The notes below the pieces were generated by a model. That model had not been told where the DNA came from, did no database searches, and was given only the letters and a program-made list of their open reading frames with translations. From Mycobacteriaceae bacterium (GTDB lineage Bacteria > Actinomycetota > Actinomycetes > Mycobacteriales > Mycobacteriaceae), in assembly GCA_019245755.1 (NCBI GenBank), contig JAFARC010000014.1, forward strand, positions 1 through 49,567: 49,567 nt of DNA, given 5' to 3'. Of this stretch, positions 8,410-17,003 are shown piece by piece. The stretch's first letter is position 1. Each line of letters starts with the position of its first letter. Position numbers and translations under genes: made by a program.

Positions 8410-9078
8410 GTGCGGCGGTTTGTCGAGGCTGTCGTCTGCGGGGCCGGCGGGGTGCTGATCGCCGGCTGCACCCACACGGTCGGTGGGACCGCCGCATTCC
8501 CGGGGGGCGCCGGACTCGGCGGCGCCCTGGACGGCGTCCTGCTGGGCGCCGACCAGATCAACACGATCATGGCCGCCACCGACATCGCCGTCGTCGACAC
8601 CTCCGAAGACATGCAGACCACCACCGAGAACGTGTCCCGGCCGGACTGCCTGGGTGCGCTGTACAACGCGCAGAATTCGGTCTATCAGGACAGCGGCTGG
8701 ACCGACGTGCGCGACCAGGTGTTGCTGGAACCGCAAGACAACAACGCGCACTGGGTCGAGCAAACCGCCGTCGAATTTTCCGGCAGCGACCGTGCCCAAG
8801 CGTTCGTCAACTCCTCGCTCGTGGCGTGGTCGCATTGTTCCGGCAAAGACGTGACGCTGACCAGCGGCTCCGACGTCGATACCTGGAAAGTCGGCGATCT
8901 CATCATCAGCGGACGGACCATCAACCAGACCGGGGTACAGCTGGGCGCCCGCGGGTGGGGGTGCCAGCACGCCATGTCGGCGGTGTCGGCGATCGTGATC
9001 GAGGCGACCGCGTGCGGCGCCAACATCGCCGACCAGGCCGTGACAATCATCGACAAGATGTCGGAAAACGTGCCGTAG
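8410..9078 (+). CDS. lppR: LppR-like lipoprotein with PknH_C-type sensor domain
   Basis: A 222-residue lipoprotein. The signal peptide ends in the lipobox LIAGC (Cys about residue 17). The rest is a PknH_C-type extracellular domain with the usual four cysteines: [21 protein letters not shown] and TACGAN. The same fold is the external sensor of the Ser/Thr kinase PknH; stand-alone lipoprotein versions (LppR, LpqQ, LprH) have no defined ligand. The GTG start at 8410 lies 11 bp after lepA, so it may be read from lepA transcripts. The location next to lepA matches Rv2403c. A truncated second copy of the same domain lies about 620 bp downstream. Confidence 0.88.
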   Translation: MRRFVEAVVCGAGGVLIAGCTHTVGGTAAFPGGAGLGGALDGVLLGADQINTIMAATDIAVVDTSEDMQTTTENVSRPDCLGALYNAQNSVYQDSGWTDVRDQVLLEPQDNNAHWVEQTAVEFSGSDRAQAFVNSSLVAWSHCSGKDVTLTSGSDVDTWKVGDLIISGRTINQTGVQLGARGWGCQHAMSAVSAIVIEATACGANIADQAVTIIDKMSENVP

Positions 9079-9249
9079 CCGGGTTCGGTGTACCCCCGGT
9101 GCTCGAATTCCGCGTCGACGGGTTGCGGAATTGGTGTAATCTTCGCCCAGGTTAAAAAAACCAGCCGAACAACACGCTGCCGCGGGGGCGCTGACCTGAA
9201 CCAGGGATCGCTTCGGCGGTCCGATATCCGAACGTCGATTGGCTGCTCA

Positions 9250-9642
9250 ATGACCAAACCGCAGTACGAGCCGCACCCCCTGGTTGTCGACACCGACATC
9301 GCTGAATCCGGCCCCGCGGTGGTCGAGGTCAGGTTGGACGGCCCCGCGGTGATTGTCGTCGGGGCGGAATTCGGCGCCTCGACTGGCGTGCCGCTGATGC
9401 ACCGGGTCGTGCCGCGTGGGCGCCAAGCCCTGATGCTCGAGGCGACCGATCTCGGCTTCCTCGCGGTGCAGGGCCTCGGCGCCTTGTTGGTGCTGTGCGG
9501 ACACGGCGGGAGGGCGGGCGCGGCGTGGGCGCGGGCGACCGGGCCGTCGATTTCGGGCTTGCTGCGCACACTGGTGCGGCGCGATGTGCGCCGCACCGTC
9601 GCCCTGGTCGCGGAGGTATTGCGGGAAGCCGAGCACGGATAG
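9250..9642 (+). CDS. STAS-like protein (anti-sigma-factor antagonist fold)
   Basis: A 130-residue protein. The stretch from GPAVIVVGAEFGAS to RGRQALMLEATDLGFLAVQG and LGALLVLCGHGGRAGAAW follows the STAS domain pattern. The residues corresponding to the D-S-S-G phosphorylation motif read LAVQG, so the phosphorylatable Ser is missing; such proteins may act without kinase control. The start is taken at ATG 9250 (MTKPQYEPHPLVV) because upstream in-frame codons look non-coding. The assignment is by pattern and remains tentative. It lies between an intact LppR-like gene and a truncated copy of it. Confidence 0.6.
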   Translation: MTKPQYEPHPLVVDTDIAESGPAVVEVRLDGPAVIVVGAEFGASTGVPLMHRVVPRGRQALMLEATDLGFLAVQGLGALLVLCGHGGRAGAAWARATGPSISGLLRTLVRRDVRRTVALVAEVLREAEHG

Positions 9643-9698
9643 CCGTAAGCGGGCCCCGCGCGACTCGCCCAGCGGAAGCTGGCGGTTGCGATGCGGCC

Positions 9699-10307
9699 GC
9701 GAGGCTGCTGCTGGGTGTGCGCGACGTCGGCTCGATCGTCGACGGCCCCGACCTTCAGATCACCACCTCCGCGCACGCGATGAGCGACCACTCCAGCACC
9801 GTCGACGACGTCGACTGCCTGGGCACCCTGTACGGCGCCGAAGAGCCGGTGTATGCCGGCAGCGGCTGGACCGCGGTGCGCGACCAGGTCATCCGCGAAC
9901 CGCGCTCCGACAACCGGCACTGGGTCGAGCAGACCGCGGTGCTGTTCGGATCGGCCGCGCGGGCCAGCGGTTTCTTCACCGCATCGCGTGCGGTGTGGAA
10001 GACCTGCGCGAACACGTCGGTGACGACGACGGAGGGCAGTTACTCCGCCCGCGTCTGGAAGCTGGCGAATGTCGGCGAGCTCGGTCGCACCGGTAGGGTG
10101 GTTGGTGAGGTTGGTGAGGCTGGTGGGGCCGGGGAGGCGATGATCACCCAGGACTCCGAGCAGCAGGACGCCAACGGCTGGGCGTGCCAACACGCGATGG
10201 GCGTGGTCGCCAACCTGGTCTCCGAGGCGTTCGCCTGCGGATACTCGGTCTCCGACGAAGCCCAGCGGATCGTGGCGAGAATCCTGACCAAGGCCGCGGA
10301 CCGGTAG
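9699..10307 (+). pseudogene. N-terminally truncated second LppR/PknH_C-type domain
   Basis: From about 9699 this frame matches the lipoprotein at 8410-9078: LLLGVRDVGSIV against [12 protein letters not shown], then [33 protein letters not shown] and GWACQHAM, with all four domain cysteines. It has no signal peptide or lipobox; similarity fades at the end of the STAS-like gene. A GTG at 9717 or ATG at 9780 could start a cytoplasmic remnant. Before GWACQ there is an insertion rich in Gly and Glu (about 10073-10140), coded by short GGTGAGGTT-like repeats. I read it as a decaying duplicate. The frame is otherwise intact, so the loss is recent or the protein is still made. Confidence 0.6.
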
Positions 10308-10319
10308 GAGGCTCGGGCG

Positions 10320-12311
10320 CTACATCGGGGCGTTGGCCGGGACGAAAACACCGGTGCTGTCGGCCTCCTCCTCGGCGCGGATCACATGGACCACCGCGTT
10401 GATCAGCGCCAGGTGGGTGAAGGCCTGCGGGAAGTTGCCCAGGTGGCGGCCGGTGCGCGGCTCGATCTCCTCGGCGTAGAGGTCCAGCGGACTGGCGAAC
10501 GACAGCAGCCGCTCACACAAGTGCCGGGCCCGGCTGATCTCGCCGATCTCGACCAGTGCCGACACCAGCCAGAACGAGCAGATCGTGAACGTGCCCTCCT
10601 CGCCGGACAGCCCGTCGTCGGTCTCCTCGACCCGGTAGCGCAGCACCAGCCCGTCCTTGGTCAGCTCGTCGGCGATGGCCAGCACCGTGTTGCGCACCCG
10701 CGGGTCGTCGGGCGGCAGGAACCGGGTCAGCACGGTCAGCAAAAGTGAGGCGTCCAGCGCCTCGCTGCCGTAGCGCTGAGTCAGCACGCCGCGGGCGTCG
10801 ACGCCGTGCTCGAGGATGTCGGCCTTGATCTCCTCGGCGGTCGCTCGCCACTGCTGGGCATAGCCACGCTCGCCTTGCAGGTCGGCCAGCTTGGCGCCGC
10901 GGTCCAGCGCCACCCAACACATGATCTTCGACGACGTGAAGTGCTGCGGCTCGCCACGTACCTCCCAGATGCCGCGGTCGGGCTCGCGCCAGTGCTTGAT
11001 CGCCTCATCGACCTGGTTCTTCAGCACCGGCCACAACGCCTCCGGGATCTGCTCGCGCGACTTGGCGTGCAGGTACACCGAGTCCAGCATCGTGCCCCAG
11101 ATGTCGTGCTGCTGCTGGTTGTACGCGCCGTTGCCGATGCGCACCGGGCGCGCCCCGTCGTAGCCGGACAGGTGATGGAGCTCCTCTTCCTCCAGGGTGC
11201 GTTCGCCGCCCACGGCGTACATCACCTGCAACGGGTGACGCTCGCCGTTGTTGGCCCCCGACACGTCGGCGATGAACGAAAAGAAGTCGTCGGCCTCGCG
11301 GTCCAGTCCCAGCGTGTACAGGCCCCACAACGCGAACGTCGAGTCGCGCACCCACGCGTAGCGGTAATCCCAGTTACGTTCGCCGCGAGGGGTTTCCGGC
11401 AGCGACGTGGTGCTGGCAGCCAGCAGCGCGCCGGTCGGCGAATACGTCAGCCCTTTCAGCGTCAACGCGCTGCGCTGCAGGAACGACCGCCACGGGTGGT
11501 CGGGGAAGTCACCGATGTTGATCCACTGCCGCCAGCATTCGCTGGTCTTCCACATCTTGTCGGCGGCCTCGTCGTAGGTCTGCGGCGCGGGGTGCTTGGA
11601 CCAGCTCAGCGCGACGAATACGTTGTCGCCCTCGGTGAGCCGGGTGCGGGCCCGGGCTTCGCGACCCTCCAGCCCGATCCGCAGGTTCGTGGTCAGCTTG
11701 AGCTTGGGGTGCTGGTCGGGATCGCGGTTGGCCCGTGCGATCGCCTCCCCGTACGCGGTGGCGGAGTACTCCCAGGCCGCGCTGATCCGGTGATAGTCGA
11801 ACGACGGCTCGCAGCTCATCACCAATTCCACGGTGCCGCTGACACAGCGCACGGTGCGCAGCAGGATGTGCTCGGCGTCCCAGTCCATCGGGGTGCGGCG
11901 GTGGGTGCGCGAGCGGGTCTCGATGTCGTGCCACGGGCCCATCACCAGGGTGTCGCGGACAATCATCCACCCGGTATGGGTCTGCCAGGTGGTCTCCAGG
12001 ATCAGGCTGCCCGGCAGGTAACGACGCGCGGCGGGCACCGACACCCCGTAAGGGCCCAGCCGGAAATGGCCGGCCGCGCGGTCCAGGATCGCCCCGAACA
12101 CGCTCGGGGAATCCGGTCGCGGCACGCACAGCCACTCCACCGAGCCGTTGGACGAGATCAGGCAGGTGTTCTCACAGTCGGACAGAAACGCATAGTCGGC
12201 GATCGGGGGGAACGGGTTGCGGGTCGACGAGCTCTGGATGTACGGCACCGGGCTGGTGGTCGCAAACGGTGGTTCGGTCGCCTGCTTGGCGGACTCCGGG
12301 CTCAGCACCAT
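10320..12311 (-). CDS. Glycoside hydrolase family 15, trehalase/glucoamylase-like (Rv2402-type)
   Basis: A 663-residue GH15 protein. The N-terminal domain carries PPIADYAFLSDCENTCLISS and GSVEWLCVPRPDSPSVFGAI, typical of this bacterial group. The (alpha/alpha)6 barrel carries RNWDYRYAWVRDSTFALWGL, YDGARPVRIGN, and IWEVRGEPQHFTSSKIMCWV with a probable catalytic Glu, then EEGTFTICSFWLVSALVEIG near the end. Mycobacterial members, including Rv2402, have been reported as trehalases. The expected role is hydrolysis of trehalose to glucose. There is no signal peptide, so it is cytoplasmic. It is convergent with the truncated lipoprotein copy, 12 bp apart, and follows the FAD monooxygenase gene on the same strand. 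Confidence 0.92.
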   Translation of the reverse strand: MVLSPESAKQATEPPFATTSPVPYIQSSSTRNPFPPIADYAFLSDCENTCLISSNGSVEWLCVPRPDSPSVFGAILDRAAGHFRLGPYGVSVPAARRYLPGSLILETTWQTHTGWMIVRDTLVMGPWHDIETRSRTHRRTPMDWDAEHILLRTVRCVSGTVELVMSCEPSFDYHRISAAWEYSATAYGEAIARANRDPDQHPKLKLTTNLRIGLEGREARARTRLTEGDNVFVALSWSKHPAPQTYDEAADKMWKTSECWRQWINIGDFPDHPWRSFLQRSALTLKGLTYSPTGALLAASTTSLPETPRGERNWDYRYAWVRDSTFALWGLYTLGLDREADDFFSFIADVSGANNGERHPLQVMYAVGGERTLEEEELHHLSGYDGARPVRIGNGAYNQQQHDIWGTMLDSVYLHAKSREQIPEALWPVLKNQVDEAIKHWREPDRGIWEVRGEPQHFTSSKIMCWVALDRGAKLADLQGERGYAQQWRATAEEIKADILEHGVDARGVLTQRYGSEALDASLLLTVLTRFLPPDDPRVRNTVLAIADELTKDGLVLRYRVEETDDGLSGEEGTFTICSFWLVSALVEIGEISRARHLCERLLSFASPLDLYAEEIEPRTGRHLGNFPQAFTHLALINAVVHVIRAEEEADSTGVFVPANAPM

Positions 12312-12386
12312 CCGCCCATCATCGACCGCCGAAGCGCTTCCCGTCCACTTGACTGGCGGGCGGTTTCATCGCCGTGGGCTGGTGTT

Positions 12387-13691
12387 TCATCGCCGCGCGA
12401 ACGCGGGCGCGTGCTCGGGCAGCGGGCCGATCGCAACCAGGTAACCGGCGAGCCGCTGCAGCGCCGGCACCGTGCTCACCATCCGCACCGCGCGGGGGGC
12501 TTGCCGGGCCGCCGTCAATGCGTTGGCATTGAATCCGTTGGCGTTGAGCCCGTTGGCGTTGAGCGCGTTGGCGTTGAGCGCGTTGGTGTTGAGCGCGTTG
12601 GTGTTGAGCGCGGCCGCCAACACCCGGGTGTGAATGGCGCGCTGCAGAGCCTGGATCAGGACCGTCGGCAGCCAGCGCCGGGCCTGCACCAGGGCTAGCC
12701 GCGACGTCTTGACGTTTCCGTGCCGCAACGGTGCGGCCAACAGCCTCGCGGCGGCCACCGCGTCGGCCACCGCCAGGTTGATGCCCACCCCGCCCACCGG
12801 CGACATCGCGTGCGCCGCGTCGCCGATCAGCAGCAGCCCGTCGGCGTACCAGCGGCTGAGCCGATTGAGTTGGACATCAAGCAATTTCACGTCGTCGAAG
12901 GTGTCGATGGTGTCCACCCGGTCGGCCAGCCACGGCGCCAGGACCATCAGTTGCCGGCGCAATGAGCCCACGCCCTCGCGGCGCATCGCGGCGTCGGCGC
13001 CCTTGGGGATGATGTAGGCCACCTGGTAGTAGTCGCCGCGGTCGATCACCACGCAACCGTGCCCGGACTGGAACACGCCGTTGAGCCCGTGCGGGTCGCC
13101 GTCGCGACGGGGCAGCCGGAACCACCACACGTCCATCGGGGCGCCGAAGCTCCTCGGCCGCAACCCCATTGCCGACCGCAGCGTCGACGAGCGGCCGTCG
13201 CAGGCCACCGTCAGCGCCGCCGCCAGCTGGCGGCTCTCGCCGTCGGGGCCGCGATAGGTGACACCGCCGACGCGGCCGTTGCGGTGAAGCGGGCCCAGCA
13301 CCTCGGTGCTGCGCAGCAGCTCGAACGTCGGCTCCGCTGCGGCGGCGTCGGCCAGCAGCTCCAAAAAGTCCCACTGCGGCACCAGCGCGATGTGCTTGTG
13401 CCGGCCTGGAATCCGGCGCAGGTCGAGGTCGACCTGCGCGCCCTGAATCCGCATGTGCGCGGTATCGACGAGGCGGTGGGGGACCTCGGCGAACCGGGCG
13501 GCCAGGCCGAGTTCGTCGAGCAGGCGAAGGGTGCTGGCATGCACGGTGTCGCCGCGGAAGTCACGCAGGAAATCGGCGTGCTTCTCCATCACCGTCACCC
13601 GCACGTTCGCACGGGCCAGCAGCAAACCCAACACCATGCCCGCGGGTCCACCGCCGGCGATCACGCACGTGGTGGACTCGGCTTTGGGCAC
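12387..13691 (-). CDS. FAD-dependent monooxygenase with a repetitive C-terminal linker
   Basis: About 434 residues. The FAD-binding Rossmann motif is IAGGGPAGMVLGLLLARA (about residues 11-28), followed by FRGDTVHASTLRLLDELG. The second FAD motif is LLLIGDAAHAMSPVGGVGIN. It belongs to the class A flavoprotein monooxygenase (PHBH-like) group; the substrate is unknown. The start is placed at GTG 13691 (MPKAESTTCV), just before the nucleotide-binding strand. Near the C-terminus a run of five-residue units (LNTNA, LNANA, LNANG) is coded by a 15-bp minisatellite at 12520-12609. It replaces what is normally a short linker before the closing helix (LQRLAGYLVAIGPLPEHAP). Copy-number changes would stay in frame. 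Confidence 0.88.
   Translation of the reverse strand: MPKAESTTCVIAGGGPAGMVLGLLLARANVRVTVMEKHADFLRDFRGDTVHASTLRLLDELGLAARFAEVPHRLVDTAHMRIQGAQVDLDLRRIPGRHKHIALVPQWDFLELLADAAAAEPTFELLRSTEVLGPLHRNGRVGGVTYRGPDGESRQLAAALTVACDGRSSTLRSAMGLRPRSFGAPMDVWWFRLPRRDGDPHGLNGVFQSGHGCVVIDRGDYYQVAYIIPKGADAAMRREGVGSLRRQLMVLAPWLADRVDTIDTFDDVKLLDVQLNRLSRWYADGLLLIGDAAHAMSPVGGVGINLAVADAVAAARLLAAPLRHGNVKTSRLALVQARRWLPTVLIQALQRAIHTRVLAAALNTNALNTNALNANALNANGLNANGFNANALTAARQAPRAVRMVSTVPALQRLAGYLVAIGPLPEHAPAFARR
12520..12609. repeat. Minisatellite, six 15-bp units, inside a coding region
   Basis: Six consecutive 15-bp units (consensus GCGTTGGCGTTGAGC on plus) at 12520, 12535, 12550, 12565, 12580 and 12595, differing at a few positions. 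The unit length is a multiple of three, so gain or loss of units changes the monooxygenase by five residues each time. Confidence 0.95.
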
Positions 13692-13766
13692 ACCACATTC
13701 TGGCACGCCGGCGGTCGACAATCCGACACGTTGGCCGTCGGATCGCCGGGCGCATAGTCTGGCCGG

Positions 13767-13958
13767 ATGACCGGTTTTCTGAGTTGGTGGGATGGTGTGG
13801 AGCTGTGGCTGTCGGGCCTGGGCTTCGTGCTGCAGACCATCGTCGTGATGCCGGTGGTGCTGGCGCTGGCCTATGCGATCGCGTTGGTGCTCGACGGGGC
13901 GCTGGGCCGAGGCATCCAGTTGCTGCGGCGGATTCGGCACGGCGACCCGAACGAATGA
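13767..13958 (+). CDS. Small membrane protein (Rv2401A-like)
   Basis: A 63-residue protein with one long hydrophobic stretch (GLGFVLQTIVVMPVVLALAY, continuing to about residue 44). It has a Trp-rich N-terminus (MTGFLSWWDGVELW) and a basic C-terminus (RGIQLLRRIRHGDPNE). It fits a single-span membrane peptide with the C-terminus in the cytoplasm. Position just upstream of subI matches Rv2401A of M. tuberculosis. Its stop codon overlaps the start of a second tiny membrane ORF. The role is unknown. Confidence 0.7.
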   Translation: MTGFLSWWDGVELWLSGLGFVLQTIVVMPVVLALAYAIALVLDGALGRGIQLLRRIRHGDPNE

Positions 13959-14044
13959 TGAGCGGTCTGCCCAAGTCCTGGGTGACGCTGGTGCTGGTCA
14001 TCCTTGTGGTGGTCGTCATCGTGGCCTGGCTGCTTTCGCATTAG
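13955..14044 (+). CDS. 29-residue single-span membrane peptide (possible)
   Basis: ATG 13955 overlaps the TGA of the preceding gene (ATGA), a classic translational coupling arrangement. The frame codes 29 residues, of which TLVLVILVVVVIVAWLL is one membrane span. Conservation in related genomes would be decisive. It may instead be chance in hydrophobic, GC-rich DNA. Confidence 0.45.
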   Translation: MMSGLPKSWVTLVLVILVVVVIVAWLLSH

Positions 14045-14074
14045 GGTTCGGCGAGCATGCTGGGACGACTCTGT

Positions 14075-14087
14075 TAGGCTTCGCGCC
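14075..14087 (+). promoter_or_regulatory. -10 element placing transcription start on the ATG of the leader ORF
   Basis: TAGGCT (14075-14080) fits the mycobacterial TANNNT -10 box. Seven bases separate it from ATG 14088, the spacing expected when transcription begins at the first base of the start codon. The leader ORF would therefore be leaderless. No strong -35 is visible, which is common in mycobacteria. Confidence 0.65.
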
Positions 14088-14180
14088 ATGCGAACAGCGA
14101 CCGGCAACAAGGGCAGCCACATCTTGGCGCTCATCGCCGTGGGGGATTGGGCTGTCGCCGATGTGCACTGTTGCCGCTGA
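14088..14180 (+). CDS. Leaderless leader peptide ORF with paired Cys codons, upstream of subI
   Basis: ATG 14088 to TGA 14180 codes 30 residues ending ADVHCCR. Two adjacent Cys codons lie just before the stop. It stands 112 bp upstream of the sulfate-binding protein gene, first gene of the sulfate transporter operon. Short leaderless ORFs ending in Cys runs are described in mycobacteria as cysteine-responsive attenuators of sulfur operons: ribosome stalling at the Cys codons when Cys-tRNA is low changes downstream RNA folding. A GGGAC/GTCCC stem (14257-14272) lies between leader and subI. The leader function here is inferred from position, promoter spacing and codon content. Confidence 0.65.
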   Translation: MRTATGNKGSHILALIAVGDWAVADVHCCR

Positions 14181-14292
14181 CCTTCCACGCCCGTGCGCGG
14201 TTTGGTGTCGGTAGTGGTCGTCAACCCCGCTGACGCATTGATCCTTTCCGTGATACGGGACCCGGCCGTCCCTAAGCAACGAAAGGTCATCC

Positions 14293-15312
14293 ATGTACAA
14301 GTCCTGGCGCACGGTCGCCGCGCTGGCTTCGACCGCTGCCGTGGTCGCCGCCTGCGGTGGCGGCTCCAGCGACGTGGCCGGGGGCGGGGCCCAGCCGGGT
14401 GCCAGCACCACACTGACCCTGGTGGCGTATTCCGTGCCGGAGCCCGGCTGGAGCAAGATCATCCCGGCGTTCGCCGGCACCCCCGACGGCAAAGGCGTCG
14501 CCGTGACCGCGTCCTACGGCGCCTCAGGCGACCAGTCCCGCGCAGTCGTTGACGGCAAGCCCGCCGACATCGTCAATTTATCGCTCGAACCCGACGTCAC
14601 CCGACTGGTAAAGGCTGGGAAGGTCGCCAAGGACTGGAACACCGACGCCACCAAGGGCATCCCGTTCGATTCGGTGGTCACGCTGGTGGTCCGCAAGGGC
14701 AACCCGAAGAACATCAAAGACTGGGACGACCTGCTGCGGCCCGGCATCGAGGTGGTCACGCCCAGCCCGCTGAGCTCGGGGTCAGCCAAGTGGAACCTGC
14801 TCGCGCCGTACGCCGCGAAGAGCAACGGCGGCCAAGACCAGCAGGCCGGGTTGGACTACGTTCAGAAACTGGTCACCGGGCACATCAAACTGCGTCCCGG
14901 GTCCGGGCGCGAAGCCACCGACGTGTTCGTGCAGGGCAGCGGTGACGTGCTGATCAGCTACGAGAACGAGGCGATCAACACCGAGCGGCAGGGCAAGCCG
15001 GTCGAGCACATCACGCCACCGCAGACGTTCAAGATCGAGAACCCGGTGGCAGTGGTCAACACCAGCGCGCACCTGGACAAGGCCACCGCGTTCAAAAACT
15101 ACCTGTACACCACCGACGCGCAGAAGATCTGGGCGCAGGCCGGGTTCCGGCCCGTCGACCCGGGGGTGGCGGCCGACTTCGCCAGCCAGTTCCCGGCGCC
15201 GCAGAAGCTGTGGACCATCGCCGACCTGGGGGGATGGGACACGGTGGATCCGCAGTTGTTCGACAAGGACAACGGAAGCATCACGAAGATCTACAGGCAG
15301 GCCACCGGATGA
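14293..15312 (+). CDS. subI: Sulfate-binding lipoprotein SubI
   Basis: A 339-residue periplasmic sulfate/thiosulfate-binding protein. The signal peptide ends in a lipobox (VVAAC, Cys about residue 21). The binding-protein body contains TLTLVAYSVPEPGWSKIIPA, SYGASGDQSRAV and GKPADIVNLSLEPDVTRLV, then the ligand-site segment VTPSPLSSGSAKWNLLAPYA. It delivers sulfate to CysT/CysW. ATG 14293 follows AACGAAAGG. It is the first gene of subI-cysT-cysW-cysA, with a Cys-codon leader ORF upstream. Confidence 0.96.
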   Translation: MYKSWRTVAALASTAAVVAACGGGSSDVAGGGAQPGASTTLTLVAYSVPEPGWSKIIPAFAGTPDGKGVAVTASYGASGDQSRAVVDGKPADIVNLSLEPDVTRLVKAGKVAKDWNTDATKGIPFDSVVTLVVRKGNPKNIKDWDDLLRPGIEVVTPSPLSSGSAKWNLLAPYAAKSNGGQDQQAGLDYVQKLVTGHIKLRPGSGREATDVFVQGSGDVLISYENEAINTERQGKPVEHITPPQTFKIENPVAVVNTSAHLDKATAFKNYLYTTDAQKIWAQAGFRPVDPGVAADFASQFPAPQKLWTIADLGGWDTVDPQLFDKDNGSITKIYRQATG

Positions 15313-16151
15313 CAGCCGCAGCCGTCGAACCCCATCCCGAAGCGACCCGGGTGCCGGGCCGCTCGGGCGGCACCGGGCTGCGTGTCGGGGTGGCCACGCT
15401 GTGGCTGTCGGTCATCGTGCTGCTGCCGCTGGCGGCGATCGGGTGGCAGTCCGCCAAGGGCAGCTGGCGGGCGTTCGTCGCCGCGGTCACGTCGCCGTCG
15501 GCGATCGACTCTTTCCGGGTCACGCTGACAATCTCGGCCGCGGTGACGGTGATCAACATGGTGTTCGGGCTACTGGTGGCGTGGGTGCTGGTCCGCGACG
15601 ACTTTTTCGGCAAGCGGCTGGTCGACGCGGTGATCGACCTGCCGTTCGCGCTGCCGACCATCGTGGCCAGCGTGGTGCTACTGGCGCTCTACGGGCCCAA
15701 CAGCCCGGTCGGCGTCCATCTGCAGCACACCCCCTACGGCGTCGGCGCCGCGCTGCTGTTCGTCACGCTGCCGTTCGTCGTGCGGGCCGTGCAGCCGGTA
15801 CTGCTGGAAGTGGACCGGGAAGCCGAGCAGGCGGCGGCCTCACTGGGCGCAGGGAACCGGACCATCTTCACCACGATCATCCTGCCCGCGCTCACACCGG
15901 CGCTGCTGTCCGGCGCCGGGCTGGCGTTTTCGCGGGCGATCGGCGAATTCGGTTCGGTGGTGCTGATCGGCGGGGCGGTGCCCGGCAAAACCGAGGTGTC
16001 CTCGCAATGGATCCGCACGTTGATCGAAAACGACGACCCTACCGGCGCGGCCGCGATCTCGATTGCGCTGCTGGCGATCTCGTTCCTCGTGTTGTTCGTG
16101 CTGCGGGTGCTGGGATCGCGTACCGCCAAGCACGAGGAGGTGGCGAGGTGA
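15309..16151 (+). CDS. cysT: Sulfate ABC transporter permease CysT
   Basis: 280 residues with about six membrane segments. The permease EAA-type loop is EAEQAAASLGAGNRTIFTTI, with VVRAVQPVLLEVDR before it. ATG 15309 overlaps the subI stop (ATGA), so translation is coupled. Together with CysW it forms the membrane channel for sulfate/thiosulfate. The N-terminal 30 residues are hydrophilic and poorly conserved. Confidence 0.95.
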   Translation: MTAAAVEPHPEATRVPGRSGGTGLRVGVATLWLSVIVLLPLAAIGWQSAKGSWRAFVAAVTSPSAIDSFRVTLTISAAVTVINMVFGLLVAWVLVRDDFFGKRLVDAVIDLPFALPTIVASVVLLALYGPNSPVGVHLQHTPYGVGAALLFVTLPFVVRAVQPVLLEVDREAEQAAASLGAGNRTIFTTIILPALTPALLSGAGLAFSRAIGEFGSVVLIGGAVPGKTEVSSQWIRTLIENDDPTGAAAISIALLAISFLVLFVLRVLGSRTAKHEEVAR

Positions 16152-16975
16152 CACTGTCGCCGCTGGCGCGCCTCATCGCCCGGTACGGCGCGCTGCTGTA
16201 CATCGGGGTGCTGGTGATCGTGCCGGTGGTGCTGATCCTGTGGCGCTCGTTCGCACCCGGGCTCGGCGCGTTCGTCGCCAGCGTCAGTACCCCGGCCGCG
16301 ATCTCGGCGCTGCAGCTGTCGCTGCTGGTGGTGGCGATCGTGGTGCCGCTGAACGTGGTGTTCGGGGTGCCCACCGCTTTGGTGCTGGCCCGCAACAAGT
16401 TTCGCGGCAAGGGCGTGCTGCAAGCCGTCATCGACCTGCCGTTCGCGGTGTCGCCGGTGATCGTCGGTGTCGCGCTGATCCTGCTGTGGGGCTCGGCCGG
16501 CGTGTTCGGCTTCGTGGAGCGGGATCTCGGCTTGCGGATCATCTTCGGGTTGCCCGGGATCGTGCTGGCCAGCATCTTCGTCACGCTGCCGTTCGTGATC
16601 CGCGAGGTGGAACCCGTGCTGCACGAAATCGGCGCCGACCAGGAAGAGGCGGCGGCGACGCTGGGCGCCACCTGGTGGCAGGCGTTCTGGCGGGTCACCC
16701 TGCCCTCCATCCGCTGGGGCCTGACCTACGGCGTGGTGCTCACCGTCGCACGCACCCTTGGCGAGTACGGGGCGGTGATCATGGTGTCGTCCAACCTTCC
16801 CGGCAGGTCGCAGACGTTGACGCTATTGGTGTCGGACCGCTACAGCCGGGGCGCGGAATACGGCGCGTACGCCGTCTCCACCCTTCTCATGACCGTCGCG
16901 GTAATCGTGCTCATCGTCCAGGTGGTGCTCGACGTGCGGCGCGGGCGGATCAGGCAGTTAGCAGACGGCACTTAG
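16148..16975 (+). CDS. cysW: Sulfate ABC transporter permease CysW
   Basis: 275 residues, about six membrane segments. The EAA-type loop is [20 protein letters not shown]. Segments [20 protein letters not shown] and [20 protein letters not shown] are characteristic of CysW. GTG 16148 overlaps the cysT stop (GTGA). It partners CysT and the ATPase CysA. Confidence 0.95.
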   Translation: MTLSPLARLIARYGALLYIGVLVIVPVVLILWRSFAPGLGAFVASVSTPAAISALQLSLLVVAIVVPLNVVFGVPTALVLARNKFRGKGVLQAVIDLPFAVSPVIVGVALILLWGSAGVFGFVERDLGLRIIFGLPGIVLASIFVTLPFVIREVEPVLHEIGADQEEAAATLGATWWQAFWRVTLPSIRWGLTYGVVLTVARTLGEYGAVIMVSSNLPGRSQTLTLLVSDRYSRGAEYGAYAVSTLLMTVAVIVLIVQVVLDVRRGRIRQLADGT

Positions 16976-17003
16976 GCAGTCAGCCACGACAAGGAGTCTC
17001 GAG

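Noticed and set aside
12520..12609. Pentapeptide-repeat (quinolone-resistance type) domain
   Set aside because: The repeats are only six, in a linker of a flavoprotein, and arise from a simple DNA minisatellite; no beta-helix protein is indicated.
10806..12698. 630-codon plus frame opposite the GH15 gene
   Set aside because: Antisense shadow of a recognised enzyme.
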